Source of the DNA: Lamellibrachia satsuma
Lineage: Eukaryota; Annelida; Polychaeta; Sabellida; Siboglinidae
Assembly: GCA_033239005.1 (NCBI GenBank)
Contig: BSQZ01000105.1
Location: 1,265,001-1,329,000, forward strand
Direction of reading: 5' to 3'
Length of the DNA stretch: 64,000 nt
In this document: in pieces, positions 41,716-52,560 of the stretch
How positions within the stretch are numbered: the first letter of the stretch is position 1
Layout of the letters: every line of letters begins with the position of its first letter
Program-made: the position numbers and the translations under genes
Notes under the pieces: model-generated
What the model saw: the letters and a program-made list of their open reading frames with translations, nothing else
Told to the model about the DNA's origin: nothing
The model's database searches: none

Positions 41716-42305
41716 CTACAACAGACTGACAGCTCGAAGGATGGTGCCCCTTATACTACGATACAGCTTATAATTACCCAAATCATTTAAATGGACGCCA
41801 TCGTCCCAAAATAACGTGCTTTGTGGGTTCCAGAACCCTTTACGCTTCCAAACAGAGACCTGCTTGCATCCCTCGCACGCCACCTTTACATAATCGTTCA
41901 TGCAAGCCACCCGAACGGCCCCAACTGCCGGTGAAAAATGGCGCCAGCTGTCACGCCTTAATTAATTGGCAGATGATGACGTGGCTGACGCCGACTACCA
42001 CCAACTCATTGGCAAATTCAACGAGCTGTGCCCCAACTTGCTGAGGGGACGGGCCGGCCGATGAATCGAGGTCATTTCCCCCAGCATGCAACACGACTAG
42101 TTGTTGGACGCAAGATGGAAATGCATTCCCACTGCTCATCGGTGCGCAAAGATGGGAGCCTGGCTCCACAGACGCCGATGTAATGGATACGGCATCCGTG
42201 GCCATCAGCAGTAAAATTCGAGGACACCCTGGGTCAGGATGGACCAGCCGACTCAATGAACCGTCGAAGGCAGAAAATATGGCTATGCCCCATAATCAAG
42301 GCCCG
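41716..42305 (-). pseudogene. SGNH hydrolase, frameshifted, 5' part of the Ngaro-like element
   Basis: Block I LIMGHSHIF near 42290, block III VVLHAGGNDLDSSAG, later ACEGCKQVSVWKRKGFW and block V WDDGVHLNDLGNYKL. Frame changes occur near 42250 and 41950. Compared with the intact copy at 15036 it has an additional C-terminal helix (YRSIRGTIL). Confidence 0.72.
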
Positions 42306-43100
42306 GGTGTCTACACCGGGAACGGCCGCCATTTCCCCTGAACAGAAGAGGGGGGCATAACCGGTGTAGTGATAAAGATGGATAAAACAATATACTCAAG
42401 TCTCAGACGAGCAGCAGTGATGTCCGACACAGTGGCTACCAACAATCTGATGTGTCAAATAAATTTTTTTAACACGAATTGAAAGTTTGCAACTTCAAGG
42501 CATGGAAGTTGGAAAAAACGTACTGCTGCCTCGATGTTCAACTTGCGTGTCCCGTCAACTGCTCGTAGAGCAGGACAGATGGTCATCTTGCTTAACGGTG
42601 ATTGCTTAAGATAGGTTATACAGCCATATATTACGCAGAAGTTGCAGGGCTAGTTTACATAATTTACATATCTGGTGCAAAGTCCACCTCCCTATAAGCC
42701 AATCATAATGTAATCAGTATAGCTGGGGTGTTGTTGCCTCGCGCAAAGATTAGTATGCAATCTAATTGCATACATCCATATCCTACATTCAGGTTTTGCT
42801 AAACAGGTCACATAGCTATAACTGGCCATTAACACATGTGCTATGCTTACTTTGGTTTCTCTAGCTGGTGATGGTTGTACAGTTTATAAGTGCCGATAGA
42901 GCTGTCCGAATCATTCAATGAATGCAGCCATGTGTGTAAATAAAAATTTGAGCTGTGATAAATGATGTTTATCGTATAACATGGCAGCAAAAAATTATTT
43001 GAATTCGGTGCTCCCGTCTCCTGCAACGTCCCCTGTGTGCACCGCTGTCACGAGCTCAGTTGGAGTGCCTGGGTAAGCTTAATTAAGCTTCTTGCCAAAG
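42306..43100. other. 5' flank of the Ngaro-like element, no gene
   Basis: 42300-42320 contains the perfect inverted pair CCCGGGTGT/ACACCGGG, and CCGGTGTAGT follows at 42361; this may be part of the element terminus. Nothing else recognised. Confidence 0.4.
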
Positions 43101-43109
43101 GTAGGCTCT

Positions 43110-43200
43110 TTATGAGCAGTCAGACCATTTGTCTGTCTCTGGGTGGTAGTGCTCAGTGACTGCTGGTGTGAGCTCAGTTGCTAAATCACCCTGTCAGCAG
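43110..43200 (-). pseudogene. Kelch-blade exon copy 1
   Basis: Minus reading GDLATELTPAVTEHYHPETD, then KWSDCS and TAA. E-H-Y-x-P-E-T-D-K-W is the inter-blade strand of kelch repeats (as in KLHL proteins). The leading codons are frameshifted compared with copy 3. Confidence 0.6.
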
Positions 43201-43288
43201 TATATGACCGTTTGCTGTGTATGCAGTAATCATTATTTACTGATGTCACCATAATTTTTATGAAAACACTTAATGCCATAATCATAGT

Positions 43289-43356
43289 ATGTCCACCTGT
43301 CTGTCACTGGGTCATAGTGCTCAATGGTCGCTGATGAGAACTCAGTTGCTGTTTCT
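43289..43356 (-). pseudogene. Kelch-blade exon copy 2
   Basis: ATEFSSATIEHYDPVTDRWT, then YYDYGIK. The 5' part is missing; flanking DNA matches copies 4 and 8. Confidence 0.6.
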
Positions 43357-44124
43357 GGTCCAGCTTATTCAGAAGACTCGTCCAGCTGCCACTGCTTATA
43401 TCACAGACACTAGTGTGTCAATCTTATCCAACAGAGGGCACCACTTGCCTGATGTGGTGTCAGGCCTATGTACAGTACAACATCTTGTTGTGATATTGCA
43501 ATTACCAAACATATAGACCATATCACATAAGTATCGAGGACATATACTTTACTGAAAGTCTCACAGACAGTGCCACAGTGACCAGTGCCAGTGGCAATGA
43601 CACTGTCACTACTGCACAGTACAGCCACACTCCCCACACACAGTCGCTACGATTACGTCTGCGCTTATGGTCTACCTTTGCAGTGATCAATGTTCGGTCA
43701 TTTACTGACAGGTACTGAACGTCTCTCACCCACCCACACATGAAGTGGTTGTATGATATCGATAATGATGTAAGCTGTATGCCCCAGGTGAGTCGGTTGT
43801 AGTTTGACCCATAAAGTGGCGACGGTCGGAAAACAACCCAGATGTTGTGACGTCAGTGAATAACATGTATAGACAGCCGTGCAATATGATCCTAACAAAT
43901 GCACATTACTAAAACAAGGTGCATGGAAGTCATAATTACAACCAGTATGAAAAAAACATAGGATCAAATTGCAAAATGCACACATAAAACTCCTGAATAG
44001 GATATTGAAACTACAATACAAACATGTCTATGAATCACAGATAAAAAATTCAAACATTTCTTCTAGGAACAGATATTGGATATTTGCATTTTTATACTGA
44101 AAAAAATTTATGTTGCACTAACGT

Positions 44125-44390
44125 AGTTTTGGAATACCATAGTACACATCACTGTTAACTGTGATGTGTCGTGTCTGACTGCTCATTATGTCTGTGGCCA
44201 AGTTTTGGAACACCATAGTAGACAATAGTCATCACTGTTAACTGTGATGTGTTGTGTCTGACTATCTCATTATGTCTGTGGCCAAGTTTTGGAACACCAT
44301 AGTAGACAATAGTCATCACTGTTAACTGTGATGTGTCGTGTCTGACTATCTCATTATGTCTGGCCAAGATCTGGCCACCTCTTTGATGCT
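44125..44390. repeat. Tandem repeat, about 82-bp unit, three copies
   Basis: Each has CATCACTGTTAACTGTGATG, then TGTCTGAC and CATTATGTCTG, GGCCAAGTTTTGGAACACC, ATAGTAGACAATAGT. CATCAC/GTGATG can form a short hairpin. Confidence 0.9.
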
Positions 44391-44399
44391 GCATTTTGT

Positions 44400-45130
44400 A
44401 AAATCATATCATAAACTTATTTATGTGGGACAATGCTACTTGACTCGGAATCGTGGCTAGTTTGCTGAAGACAAAAGTACAAGACAGATGTATGTTTGTA
44501 TACGAGCTTTTATAGTAAGCCAACTGATTATGCAAGAATACAATATGCATATATAATATAAAATGACATCATCAACTAGGTAATTGAAAATTCACCAACT
44601 AACAGCAAAGGTGGGGGAACCGACCACACGCAGGTGGAGGACCCCACCATACTACAAACAAGGGTAAAAACCTTGTGTACACATTACCTACAAAAAAGGG
44701 GAAAGCGTCAGTACCTGACTTCGCCCTAAAACCCCTGATGATGATTACGATAGCAATAACAAATCACTGTATATTTAACTATAAAGTATGAATATTATGA
44801 CAATAGATCCACACATCTGACAAGTATGCAGACATTATTTTTAACCTCCCATAACAGCCAGTCAGTAAAGCGACCCACTTAGAAATCGGAATTAAACAGG
44901 TGCAGATGGGGTAGGAGGGTGGGAAACAAATTTTTAGAAGAGAGTAAAATGTTTACCTTTGACTTTGAAAATATTGAAAGCGAGGCCGATCATAGGATTG
45001 GATTAAATGGTCACGTGTTTTAGTCGGCCTAGAGGGTTATTTAAAAAATAGGAACCTGGCCGCATTGCTCACATAAACGCCGTTTGATTTTCAATCAAAA
45101 GGTGTTTATTCATAAACTTATTATAATAGG
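44400..45130. other. Unassigned stretch
   Basis: No gene seen. TTTTGATTGAAAATCAAA-type palindrome near 45087-45106. Confidence 0.4.
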
Positions 45131-45139
45131 GTTGGCTCT

Positions 45140-45236
45140 TTATGAGCAGTCAGACCACTTGTCTGTCTCAGGATCATAGTGCTCAATGACTGCTGATGTG
45201 AGCTCAGTTGCCAAATCACCCCTGTCACCAATATAG
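45140..45236 (-). pseudogene. Kelch-blade exon copy 3
   Basis: IGDRGDLATELTSAVIEHYD, then PETDKWSDCS and TAA. The best preserved copy ending in a stop. An acceptor-like GGGTACACAG lies upstream (about 45277). Confidence 0.65.
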
Positions 45237-45360
45237 TTTTATGGTCATGTCGCGTGATTGCTGGGATATCACCTGTGTACCCAGAAATCATAATTTACTG
45301 ATGTCACCATTATTAATATTAAATAATATTAATTAAAAAACTTAACACTATAATCATAGT

Positions 45361-45440
45361 ATGTCCACCTGTCTGTCACTGGGTCATAGTGCTCAATGGT
45401 CGCTGATGAGAACTCAGTTGCCAAGTCAACAGTATCTGGC
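45361..45440 (-). pseudogene. Kelch-blade exon copy 4
   Basis: DTVDLATEFSSATIEHYDPV then TDRWTYYDYSVK. A GTACAGCCAG precedes it and may be its acceptor. Confidence 0.65.
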
Positions 45441-45691
45441 TGTACCACATGATTTCAGGGTCAGTTCCCTATCCCTGACCCGGCTTACTCAGACTCGTCC
45501 AGCCGTCACTGCTTATATCACAGACACAAGTATATCAGAGGACACCACATGCCTGATGTGGTGTCATAGGCCTATGTGCAGTACAACGTGTAGGTGTCAC
45601 ATTGCACAACTGCATCTGACTCGGCAAATTCGTAATATGTTAAGTAATATCATAAACTTAATAATAAACTTATTACAACATTGGCTCTTTA

Positions 45692-45797
45692 TTGAGCAGT
45701 CAGATCATTTGTCTGTCACTGGATTGTACTGTTCAATGACTGATGATGAAAGCTCAGGTGCTAATTCACCACCGTCACCAATATATGGCCATGCCAC
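45692..45797 (-). pseudogene. Kelch-blade exon copy 5
   Basis: WPYIGDGGELAPELSSSVIE then QYNPVTDK followed by TGA where the others have Trp. Confidence 0.6.
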
Positions 45798-46170
45798 ATA
45801 TTGATTTCAGGGTCACTGTCCTGTTACTGGTCCGGCTTACCCAGACTTGTCCAGCTGTCCGTGACCTGGTCATATCACAGACTCAAGTGTTAAATATAAT
45901 AAAGTTGAAAGTTGTCAGTTCTACCTTTGATCAAACGATCAACCTTTGAATCACCATCACTAAAACAGGTCATGCCATAATTGAGATTGCATGAATATGC
46001 ATACAGCATCAGCTGATTCCATTGAACCAGTAGTGTCACCATGATTAGCAGCGTGCTTATGGTCTGCCTTCCACATTTGATAACTGTCAGGCTCCTAATC
46101 CTCTTTCTTCCATGTTATGCAGCCAAGGCAAATGTTTGACATTTACTTTTATTCATAGGTTATGGAGAGT

Positions 46171-46560
46171 TCAGGTAGGTAGAAGAAACTTACATATAAA
46201 GGCAACCATTCTCAACATGAAGTGCTTGCATGTGTCTACATATTTAACCAAATCTTCAATTGTCGGTTGTTGTCCAGTCTCACTTGAGGGTAGTTCTTCC
46301 AAAACCCCCTCCACTCCTGTTCCACTGACAATGCTGTCTTCCGCAAACCGAAGCATCTTTTTTGTTAGGGATGTGGCTGTCATTGGAGTGGCCGCAGTGC
46401 TGTCTTCTGCGGTTGATGGTAGTTCTTCCAAAATCCTTCTCTGTCCTGTTTTAGTGACCATGTAGTCTTCAGCAAACCATTTGTCTGTCTCTGGGTTGTA
46501 TTGTTCAATGACTGATGATGAAAGCTCAGGTGCTAATTCACCACCATCACCAATATATGG
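46171..46560 (-). CDS. Kelch-blade exon copy 6 with an extended C-terminus
   Basis: IGDGGELAPELSSSVIEQYN then PETDKWFAEDYMVTKTGQ and on without a stop for about 95 more codons: RRILEELPSTAEDSTAATP, KMLRFAEDSIVSGTGVEG, VLEELPSSETGQQPTIEDL, VKYVDTCKHFMLR, ending TAA... at 46171. The tail has two E-E-L-P-S modules and no recognised family. It may be a genuine C-terminal coding exon of a KLHL-like gene, or fortuitous read-through. The upstream blade lacks an obvious acceptor except GCATAG. Confidence 0.45.
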   Translation of the reverse strand, partial: PYIGDGGELAPELSSSVIEQYNPETDKWFAEDYMVTKTGQRRILEELPSTAEDSTAATPMTATSLTKKMLRFAEDSIVSGTGVEGVLEELPSSETGQQPTIEDLVKYVDTCKHFMLRMVAFICKFLLPT

Positions 46561-46746
46561 CTATGCTACATATTGATTTCAGGGTCACTGTCCTGTTACT
46601 GGTCCGGCTTACACAGACTTGTCCAGCTGTCCGTGACCTGGTCATATCACAGACTCAAGTGTCAAATAAAAATAAAGTTGAAAGGTGTCAGTTCTACCTT
46701 TGGTCAAACGACCAACCTCACCTACACCTTAACCATCAGCAAGCAT

Positions 46747-46749
<3 letters not shown>

Positions 46750-46809
<60 letters not shown>

Positions 46810-46812
46810 CAC
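46750..46812. repeat. (GCAC)n microsatellite
   Basis: Tetranucleotide ACGC/GCAC run; a second shorter run lies at about 47022-47068. Open frames with His-Ala-Arg-Thr repeats are artefacts. Confidence 0.95.
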
Positions 46813-47189
46813 AGTACAGATGAGTGTAGGACAAAACCCTTCAAGCCTTCTCTCTTCTGGCGTATATTGCATTGCACATTTGTTAGTTGTTGAACATTGC
46901 ATGGCATTAACACGTCTTCCTGCTGGGGTGGAACGCTTTCCAATATCACTGGAGACTTTGGTGACGTCTAAATAAGCTGGAAATTTGGACCATGTGACAG
47001 TTCAGAAAGTTAGGAGGAAAACATGCACGCACGCACCCCTCATATGCACGCATGCATGCACGCACGCACAGGGTACGAAAATCTTAATTAGTATAATATT
47101 TGCAACATCATTAGTATAATATTTGCAACATCAAACTATGTAAAGTGAAATAAAATCCTGTCAATGTCATACACCTTGGTAAATGTAAT

Positions 47190-47360
47190 TGAGGGGTTTT
47201 GTCCTCCCACTTGAAGGGTTTTGTCTTACCACTTGAGGGGTTTTGTCCTACCACTTGAGGGGTTTTGTCTTACCACTTGAGGGGTTTTGTCCTACCACTT
47301 GAGGGGTTTTGTCTTACCACTTGAAGGGTTTTGTCCTACCACTTGAAGGGTTATGTCCTA
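47190..47360. repeat. 22-bp tandem repeat, about eight copies
   Basis: Unit AGGGGTTTTGTCYTACCACT plus TG, C and T alternating at one position (higher-order alternation of two variants). Confidence 0.9.
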
Positions 47361-47635
47361 CACTCATATTTACTGTGTGCGTGCGTGCTTGCCTAGTAGG
47401 CACTGATGTAATAATCAGTAATCAGTAGGCTACTGATTACTATTGCGATTTGTGTTCCTTCATCTGACAACTGGTTTCTGCTTTTCAGTTGTTTACTAGT
47501 GACATTCTGTATAAAATAAATGTATAGGCTCAACGAAAAAAACATGTTTGACACGTTTGAATTACAAATAGCATGCTAGCAATACAGAAATATTGTGTCC
47601 TGTTTAGTGATGTATATGGTACTGCCCTGCATGGG

Positions 47636-47697
47636 CTGGGCTTTGCGGCCGGGCTTTGCGCCCAGGCTTTGCGCCCGGGCTTTGCGCCCAGGCAGTG
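47636..47697. repeat. 14-15 bp GC-rich tandem repeat
   Basis: GGGCTTTGCGCCC-type units, four copies, in otherwise AT-rich DNA. Confidence 0.85.
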
Positions 47698-47753
47698 ACC
47701 TGTGGGCTGGGCTTCTACTAAATTTGTAGGGCTGGGTCTGGGCTGAAAACAAT

Positions 47754-48446
47754 CTATTGATCGGTAATAAATAGATCAGTAATCTGACAAAATATGGTGA
47801 AGTTCTGAACGTTGGAAAAATAGAATGATTCATCATACCCTCGCCAGTTCCCACAACGCTCTGAAAGCTTCCTGACCACATGCATGTATTTCAACATCTT
47901 TGATGCTGCCAGGGCATTGTCTGGCTTCATCAAAAACACTGACATAAAAATCTGGAAGGCTTTTGACCATTGAGGAAAAGGACGAATCTCAGACTTTGCT
48001 TGAGGAATCACGCAGACTGTCGGATTATCCTCATCCCCTCCCCGAGTCGGATCGTCAGACTGAAGTCCTGTTGACCTAGGCTAACTTCAGGCAGCAACGT
48101 CCACAAACTCCCCCACCCAAATTTTTTTCTAATCTTTTCTGAAACATGGGCAAGAGCGTTAATGTCGTTTAACCTAACACTAGGCTCGCCACCCTAGTCT
48201 GCATGTCTCTTTCTAGTACATTGATGTCATCCACAATACCTGCCACGGGATTGTCGACTGCATCCATCGGGCCATCCATCGTCTTGCTGATCCCACCGGA
48301 CCAGATGCAGCTGATGGCGCCCCCTGGCCGCTTGTTGATGCAACAGCAACGCCCTGACTGCTCGAGGCCAATGGCACTGTCGAGGCCACTACAGCGTTGG
48401 GCAAGACAGATTGTAATAAAGCAGACGTTCTATGGATTCGAGGCAA
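47754..48446 (-). pseudogene. Ngaro/DIRS-like gag, second copy
   Basis: LPNAVVASTVPLASSSQGVA low-complexity N-terminus, KIWVGEFVDVAA, then PFPQWSKAFQIFMSVFLMKP, MLKYMHVVRKLSERCGNWRG and YDESF. Same block order as 36171-37274, with several stops. Confidence 0.65.
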
Positions 48447-48794
48447 CTTTCGATGTCAGCCTCCCATTGCCGACGAGCCGCCAAGGACGAAAATAGTGGC
48501 TAATCAAACACATTAATCAAAATATCTAACTTAAGGTAGTAGCTTTTGACTCCGCCACTGTCAGAGCCTAGGCTAATCCTTAACTCTCTACCCAACAAAT
48601 AAAACTGTCACATATCCAATTGTTAACCCAACATATAAAGGGCACTGAACAAGCAACCACTGATTATCTTGTGACAGAATAACACACTCATCTACGGATA
48701 CGACGCACAGCTGTGACATGGTCACAATCACATAACACAATCTGCTTATTGTCCATAACGGCCACATTCCATCGCACGTCCAGCTACTGTTAAT

Positions 48795-49150
48795 TGATGC
48801 ACCAATTTCCCTGCACTGAACACCACCCCTTTGACGCTGTGGATCAGCTTATCGTTCCCCAAGTCGTTAAAGTGAACCCCATCGGGACAGAATATTTGTC
48901 ATTGGACATTCCAAAACCCTTGTGCCTCCAGAACGATGAATATGGATCATCACACACTGCGCTCAAAAACTCGTTAACCTCCACTACCCTAGCCGTACCT
49001 TCCTCGTAGGAGATACGCTGCCAACTCAACCACAATCTGGCATACTACCATCCGATTAACACCTATACCTACCAACGCCTGGGCATACTCGCACAAACGC
49101 ATACAAACTTCAAGGTTTGTGGGGGTCCTGCATGGTCCAAATCGTTTTAC
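48795..49150 (-). pseudogene. SGNH hydrolase fragment upstream of the second gag
   Basis: LVGIGVNRMVVCQIV (block III-IV region), ARVVEVNEFLSAVCDDP, then PDGVHFNDLGNDKLIHSV (block V D-x-x-H) after a one-base shift near 48890. Block I not found. Confidence 0.6.
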
Positions 49151-49159
49151 CCCCTACTG

Positions 49160-50090
49160 ATGATACAACTACGCTTGGGATCACGCAGACCAACTTCCTC
49201 GTAAGACCTGTATTCCCCTCCAGGGAAGCCACAGTACCTTCATGAAGCCCTTGGAGTACTGTGGAACCAAAATATTGTACCACTGTTGCACCGGCAAACT
49301 TCTCCAGCCAGACAACGTGTGAATCCTAAGGATCCACGCGACATCTCGACTACCCAGTAGTCGCCATCCTCGATATCTTATGTACTCCTACATACTCCAG
49401 TCATGTGTTAAAACACCGCTACACACATGCTTCGAACACGAAACGATCGCAAGTCGAGACAATAAAATGGCAGCTACTACATGCTTCAATGAATACCTGG
49501 CCCAAACCCAAAGTGTTTAATTTTTCCAGGCCAGGCTCATAAAATGTACACCCAGGCCCAGCCTGGCAGGACATAATTATCATTCTTCAACAGTTGAGAC
49601 AGACTAACTTTAAAACGCCAGTTAAGTGACTCTGTCTAACGACCTTTACCCTCTACAACAGGCAGCGTGCATGGATTTCTGTTGGGTGGGGGAAATAATG
49701 TGTACATTTGGAGGTGTGATACAGGTTAGGCGTATGGCGACAAACACAACATGGCAACTATTCAGATAAACTGTAGACATTATTTGTTGTATTATTTAAA
49801 GTGTTTTAAAGCGCATTATTTAGTGGTATATGAAGACTGCTCTGCAAACCTGTGTGTGACCTCATTACTGTTATCGCAGTTATGTACTTGCGTTACATGT
49901 TTAACTTACTATGACAAATAGAACTATGACTCGTCGTATCATGTGTACATAGCATTGTATATCGTTAGATATTAAGGTCAATAAAAACTAAATTAATTGA
50001 AACAATTATTGATAAAGAGTAAGATAACACTGTTACAGTGTTATTATTTTTATTTTATTCAAATTATTATTTTATTCAAAATAATTTTAG
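49160..50090. other. Unassigned stretch
   Basis: No gene seen. CCAGGCCCAGCCTGGCAGG at about 49553-49571 resembles, in inverse, CCTGCATGGGCTGGGC at 47632, hinting at an element boundary pair. Confidence 0.35.
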
Positions 50091-50124
50091 AGTCCTTGTC
50101 CGGCTTTCATACTGTGGTCGGCAT

Positions 50125-50505
50125 CCGCTCCCGCGTCCGGTTTTCATACTGGTGTCTGGGTCCAGCATCTGCTTCTGGGCCTGGCTTTCATACTGGTGTC
50201 TGGGTCTGGCATCTGCTTCTGGGCCCAGCTTTCATACTGGTGTCTGGGTCCGGCATCTGCTTCTGGGCCCAGCTTTCATACTGGTGTCTGGGTCCGGCAT
50301 CTGCTTCTGGGCCCAGCTTTCATACTGGTGTCTGGGTCCGGCATCTGCTTCTGGGCCCAGCTTTCATACTGGTGTCTGGGTCCGGCATCTGCTTCTGGGC
50401 CCAGCTTTCATACTGGTGTCTGGGTCCGGCATCTGCTTCTGGGCCCGGCTTTCATACTGGTGTCTGGGTCCGGCATCTGCTTCTGGGCCCGGCTTTCATA
50501 CTGCA
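50125..50505. repeat. 44-bp minisatellite, about nine copies
   Basis: Unit CTGGTGTCTGGGTCCGGCAT followed by CTGCTTCTGGGCCCAGCTTT and CATA. 44 is not a multiple of three, so the open frames across it cycle through three peptides and are not taken as genes. Confidence 0.95.
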
Positions 50506-50592
50506 CCGTTTTGACTCACAGAAAAAAACATCTCTTGGTGTAAATGGCACCATGGCATAGAGTTATATGCCCACAACTTCCTGAAATCTCTG

Positions 50593-50958
50593 TCATAGGC
50601 CAGAAAAACATTGTTGTGGGAGTGGGAGGCCATGGTGCAAATTATATGCAAATATTTTTGAATTTCTGTTGGGTTTTGCAGCTATTTCCTGGTAGACAGC
50701 GATGTAGGTCAGGGACAACATAAGTTTATGGGTGCTGCCATCTTGCATTTTCTGTTCTGGTTTAGCTTCACTGAACTTATGTTTTTTAGGATTTCCAGAA
50801 CGTTTCTTATTACCAATTGTACTGTCAATGTACGGTCTCCATCGGTTCCCCTTGGTGGTACTGCCCGGCCTGCTGTGCTCTATGGCAGCAGTGTTTTCAT
50901 GCACATGGCTGTCAAGCCAGTCGAAGAAGGCACTGAAGAATGGGTCTTCTTCTAACAA
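50593..50958 (-). CDS. Hypothetical ORF, 121 codons
   Basis: LEEDPFFSAFFDWLDSHVHE, then basic GNRWRPYIDSTIGNKKRSGN and PKKHKFSEAKPEQK. Reads like real coding sequence (balanced composition, charged clusters) but matches no family I know. Possibly continues upstream into 51035-51265, which reads SEFVVNTWLENAVLGGE in another frame. Uncertain. Confidence 0.3.
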   Translation of the reverse strand: MLEEDPFFSAFFDWLDSHVHENTAAIEHSRPGSTTKGNRWRPYIDSTIGNKKRSGNPKKHKFSEAKPEQKMQDGSTHKLMLSLTYIAVYQEIAAKPNRNSKIFAYNLHHGLPLPQQCFSGL

Positions 50959-51564
50959 CCCCAGGCATCGCTTGTTTATAACCTTAAATCAGGGCAATAC
51001 GAGCACACCAACACCTCATTCTCCACCCAACACCTCATTCTCCACCCAACACTGCATTCTCCAGCCAGGTGTTAACAACAAATTCTGACACAGCCTCCAT
51101 CCTGGCCAACATGATGATAGGCCATCCTGGGCGGTGCACTTGTTGTCCTCCATGTGGCGTCTGGGTGGACCGCATGGTGCCCTCTTCTTCTTCCCAATAT
51201 TGTGCACATCCTGGGAAGACCTCTACCGGCTTGGAACCCTTGTCTGACATTGGCTGTGGAGACATCTAGTCAATCGTAAAAACATTCAAATCTACTTAAG
51301 GGAATTTAGGACTAATAACAACTCGTAATCTGTAACATATGTCAGAAATTTGATGCATCAAATGTGAAAACACAGATTAGAATCACAACCTTTGGCGGCA
51401 GGAGGAGCTTCACCCCTGGCACTGTTGTCAAAAACTTAATTAATCTGCTGAGTGCAACAGCAAGAATGATATGTAATGAGCATGTCCAACAGAGGGCACC
51501 ACTTAACTGATGCATTGTCTTTGAGCTGACCCTGTAGCTGACGACCATGCAGTATGTAGAAATG

Positions 51565-51650
51565 ACATCTCTGTCCACTTGTTGTTGACCAGGTCAATCA
51601 GCCAGCAATCGACCTTCATCACACTACCCAGTGCTGCCATTTGTCACCAG
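51565..51650 (-). pseudogene. Kelch-like blade fragment of a different type
   Basis: MKVDCWLIDLVNNKWTEMSF: V-D-x-W-x-x-D-L-x-x-N-K-W is a kelch blade strand unlike the repeated exon. Frame broken upstream. Confidence 0.4.
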
Positions 51651-51919
51651 TTTCTGGCCATGCCACATGATTTCAGGTTCAGTTCCCTGTTTCTGGCCCG
51701 GCGTACTCAGACTCGTCCAGCTGCCACTGCTCATATCACAGACACTAGTGTGTCGACCAACATTGAGCTTCTCCACTTACTTGATGCAGTGTTGTAGGCC
51801 TGTGTGCAACACGTCTTGTTGTCACATAGCGCACCTCTGCCTAACTCGGCAAGTTCTTAATATATAAACTTTCTAAAGTAATATTATCAACTTTATTAAT
51901 AAAACTTATTATAACAAGC

Positions 51920-52030
51920 TTTGCTCATTACAAGCAGTCAGACCACTTGTCTGTCTCTCTGGATTGTTGTGCTCAATGACTGCTGATGTGAGCTCAGTTG
52001 CTAAATCACCCCTGTCACCAATTTATGGAC
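51920..52030 (-). pseudogene. Kelch-blade exon copy 7
   Basis: IGDRGDLATELTSAVIEHNN then PER with a frameshift into QTSGL. GGGTACACAG upstream as in copy 3. Confidence 0.6.
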
Positions 52031-52140
52031 ATGTAACACGATTGCTGGGGTATCACCTGTGTACCCAGTAATCATCATTTACTGATTTCACTATTATTAA
52101 TATTAAATAATAATGAAAACACTTAACGCTTTGATCATTG

Positions 52141-52228
52141 TATGTCCACCTGTCTGTCACTGGGTCGTAGTGCTCAATGATCGCTGATGAGAACTCAGTT
52201 GCTAATTCACCAGTATCTGGCCTTACCA
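52141..52228 (-). pseudogene. Kelch-blade exon copy 8
   Basis: DTGELATEFSSAIIEHYDPV then TDRWTYNDQSVK. Open and well conserved. Confidence 0.65.
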
Positions 52229-52467
52229 CATGATTTTGGGGTCAGCACCATGTTCCTGGCTCGGCTTACTCAGACTTGTTCAACCGCCACTGCTCATATC
52301 ACAGACACAAGTGTGTCAGTCTTATGCAACAGAGGGCACCACTTGCCTGATTTGTCGTAGGCCTATGTGCAGTACAACATATTGTCACGTTGCACATCTA
52401 TCTCTGACTGGCTGAATTCTTAATCTAAACTTTGTAAAGTGATATGATAAACTTATTATAACACTGT

Positions 52468-52560
52468 TGACCCTTTACGAGCAGTCTCTGGGTTGTACTG
52501 TTCAATGACTGATGATGAAAGCTCAGGTGCTAAATCACCCCCATCACCAGTACCACATGA
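52468..52560 (-). pseudogene. Kelch-blade exon copy 9
   Basis: TGDGGDLAPELSSSVIEQYN then PET; the D-K-W that should follow is lost by a deletion. Confidence 0.55.

Larger units (their letters stand above)
31870..42305 (-). mobile_element. Ngaro/DIRS-like retrotransposon, nested and 3'-truncated
   Basis: Minus-strand order: SGNH hydrolase (42305-41716), spacer with 114-bp repeats, gag (37274-36171), RT (36160-32560), RNase H (32450-31878). A piggyBac (32950-35631) and a Harbinger (38206-41344) are inserted in it. The sequence stops shortly after the RNase H HVPG motif; no tyrosine recombinase or split repeats are found. Family placement rests on the DIRS-type RT (PNFRLSPLGVVPKK) and gag blocks. 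The claim that the SGNH part belongs to the same element is inference from strand and spacing. Confidence 0.7.

Noticed and set aside
42300..42370. Split direct repeats or inverted termini of the DIRS element
   Set aside because: CCCGGGTGT/ACACCGGG is a short palindrome only; no matching copy was found at the RNase H end of the element.
46573..46975. His-Ala-Arg-Thr repeat ORFs
   Set aside because: Artefact of the (GCAC)n microsatellite.
49997..50560. Overlapping 120-190 codon ORFs with Gly-Pro-Ala-Ser repeats
   Set aside because: Translations of the 44-bp minisatellite, which shift frame each unit.
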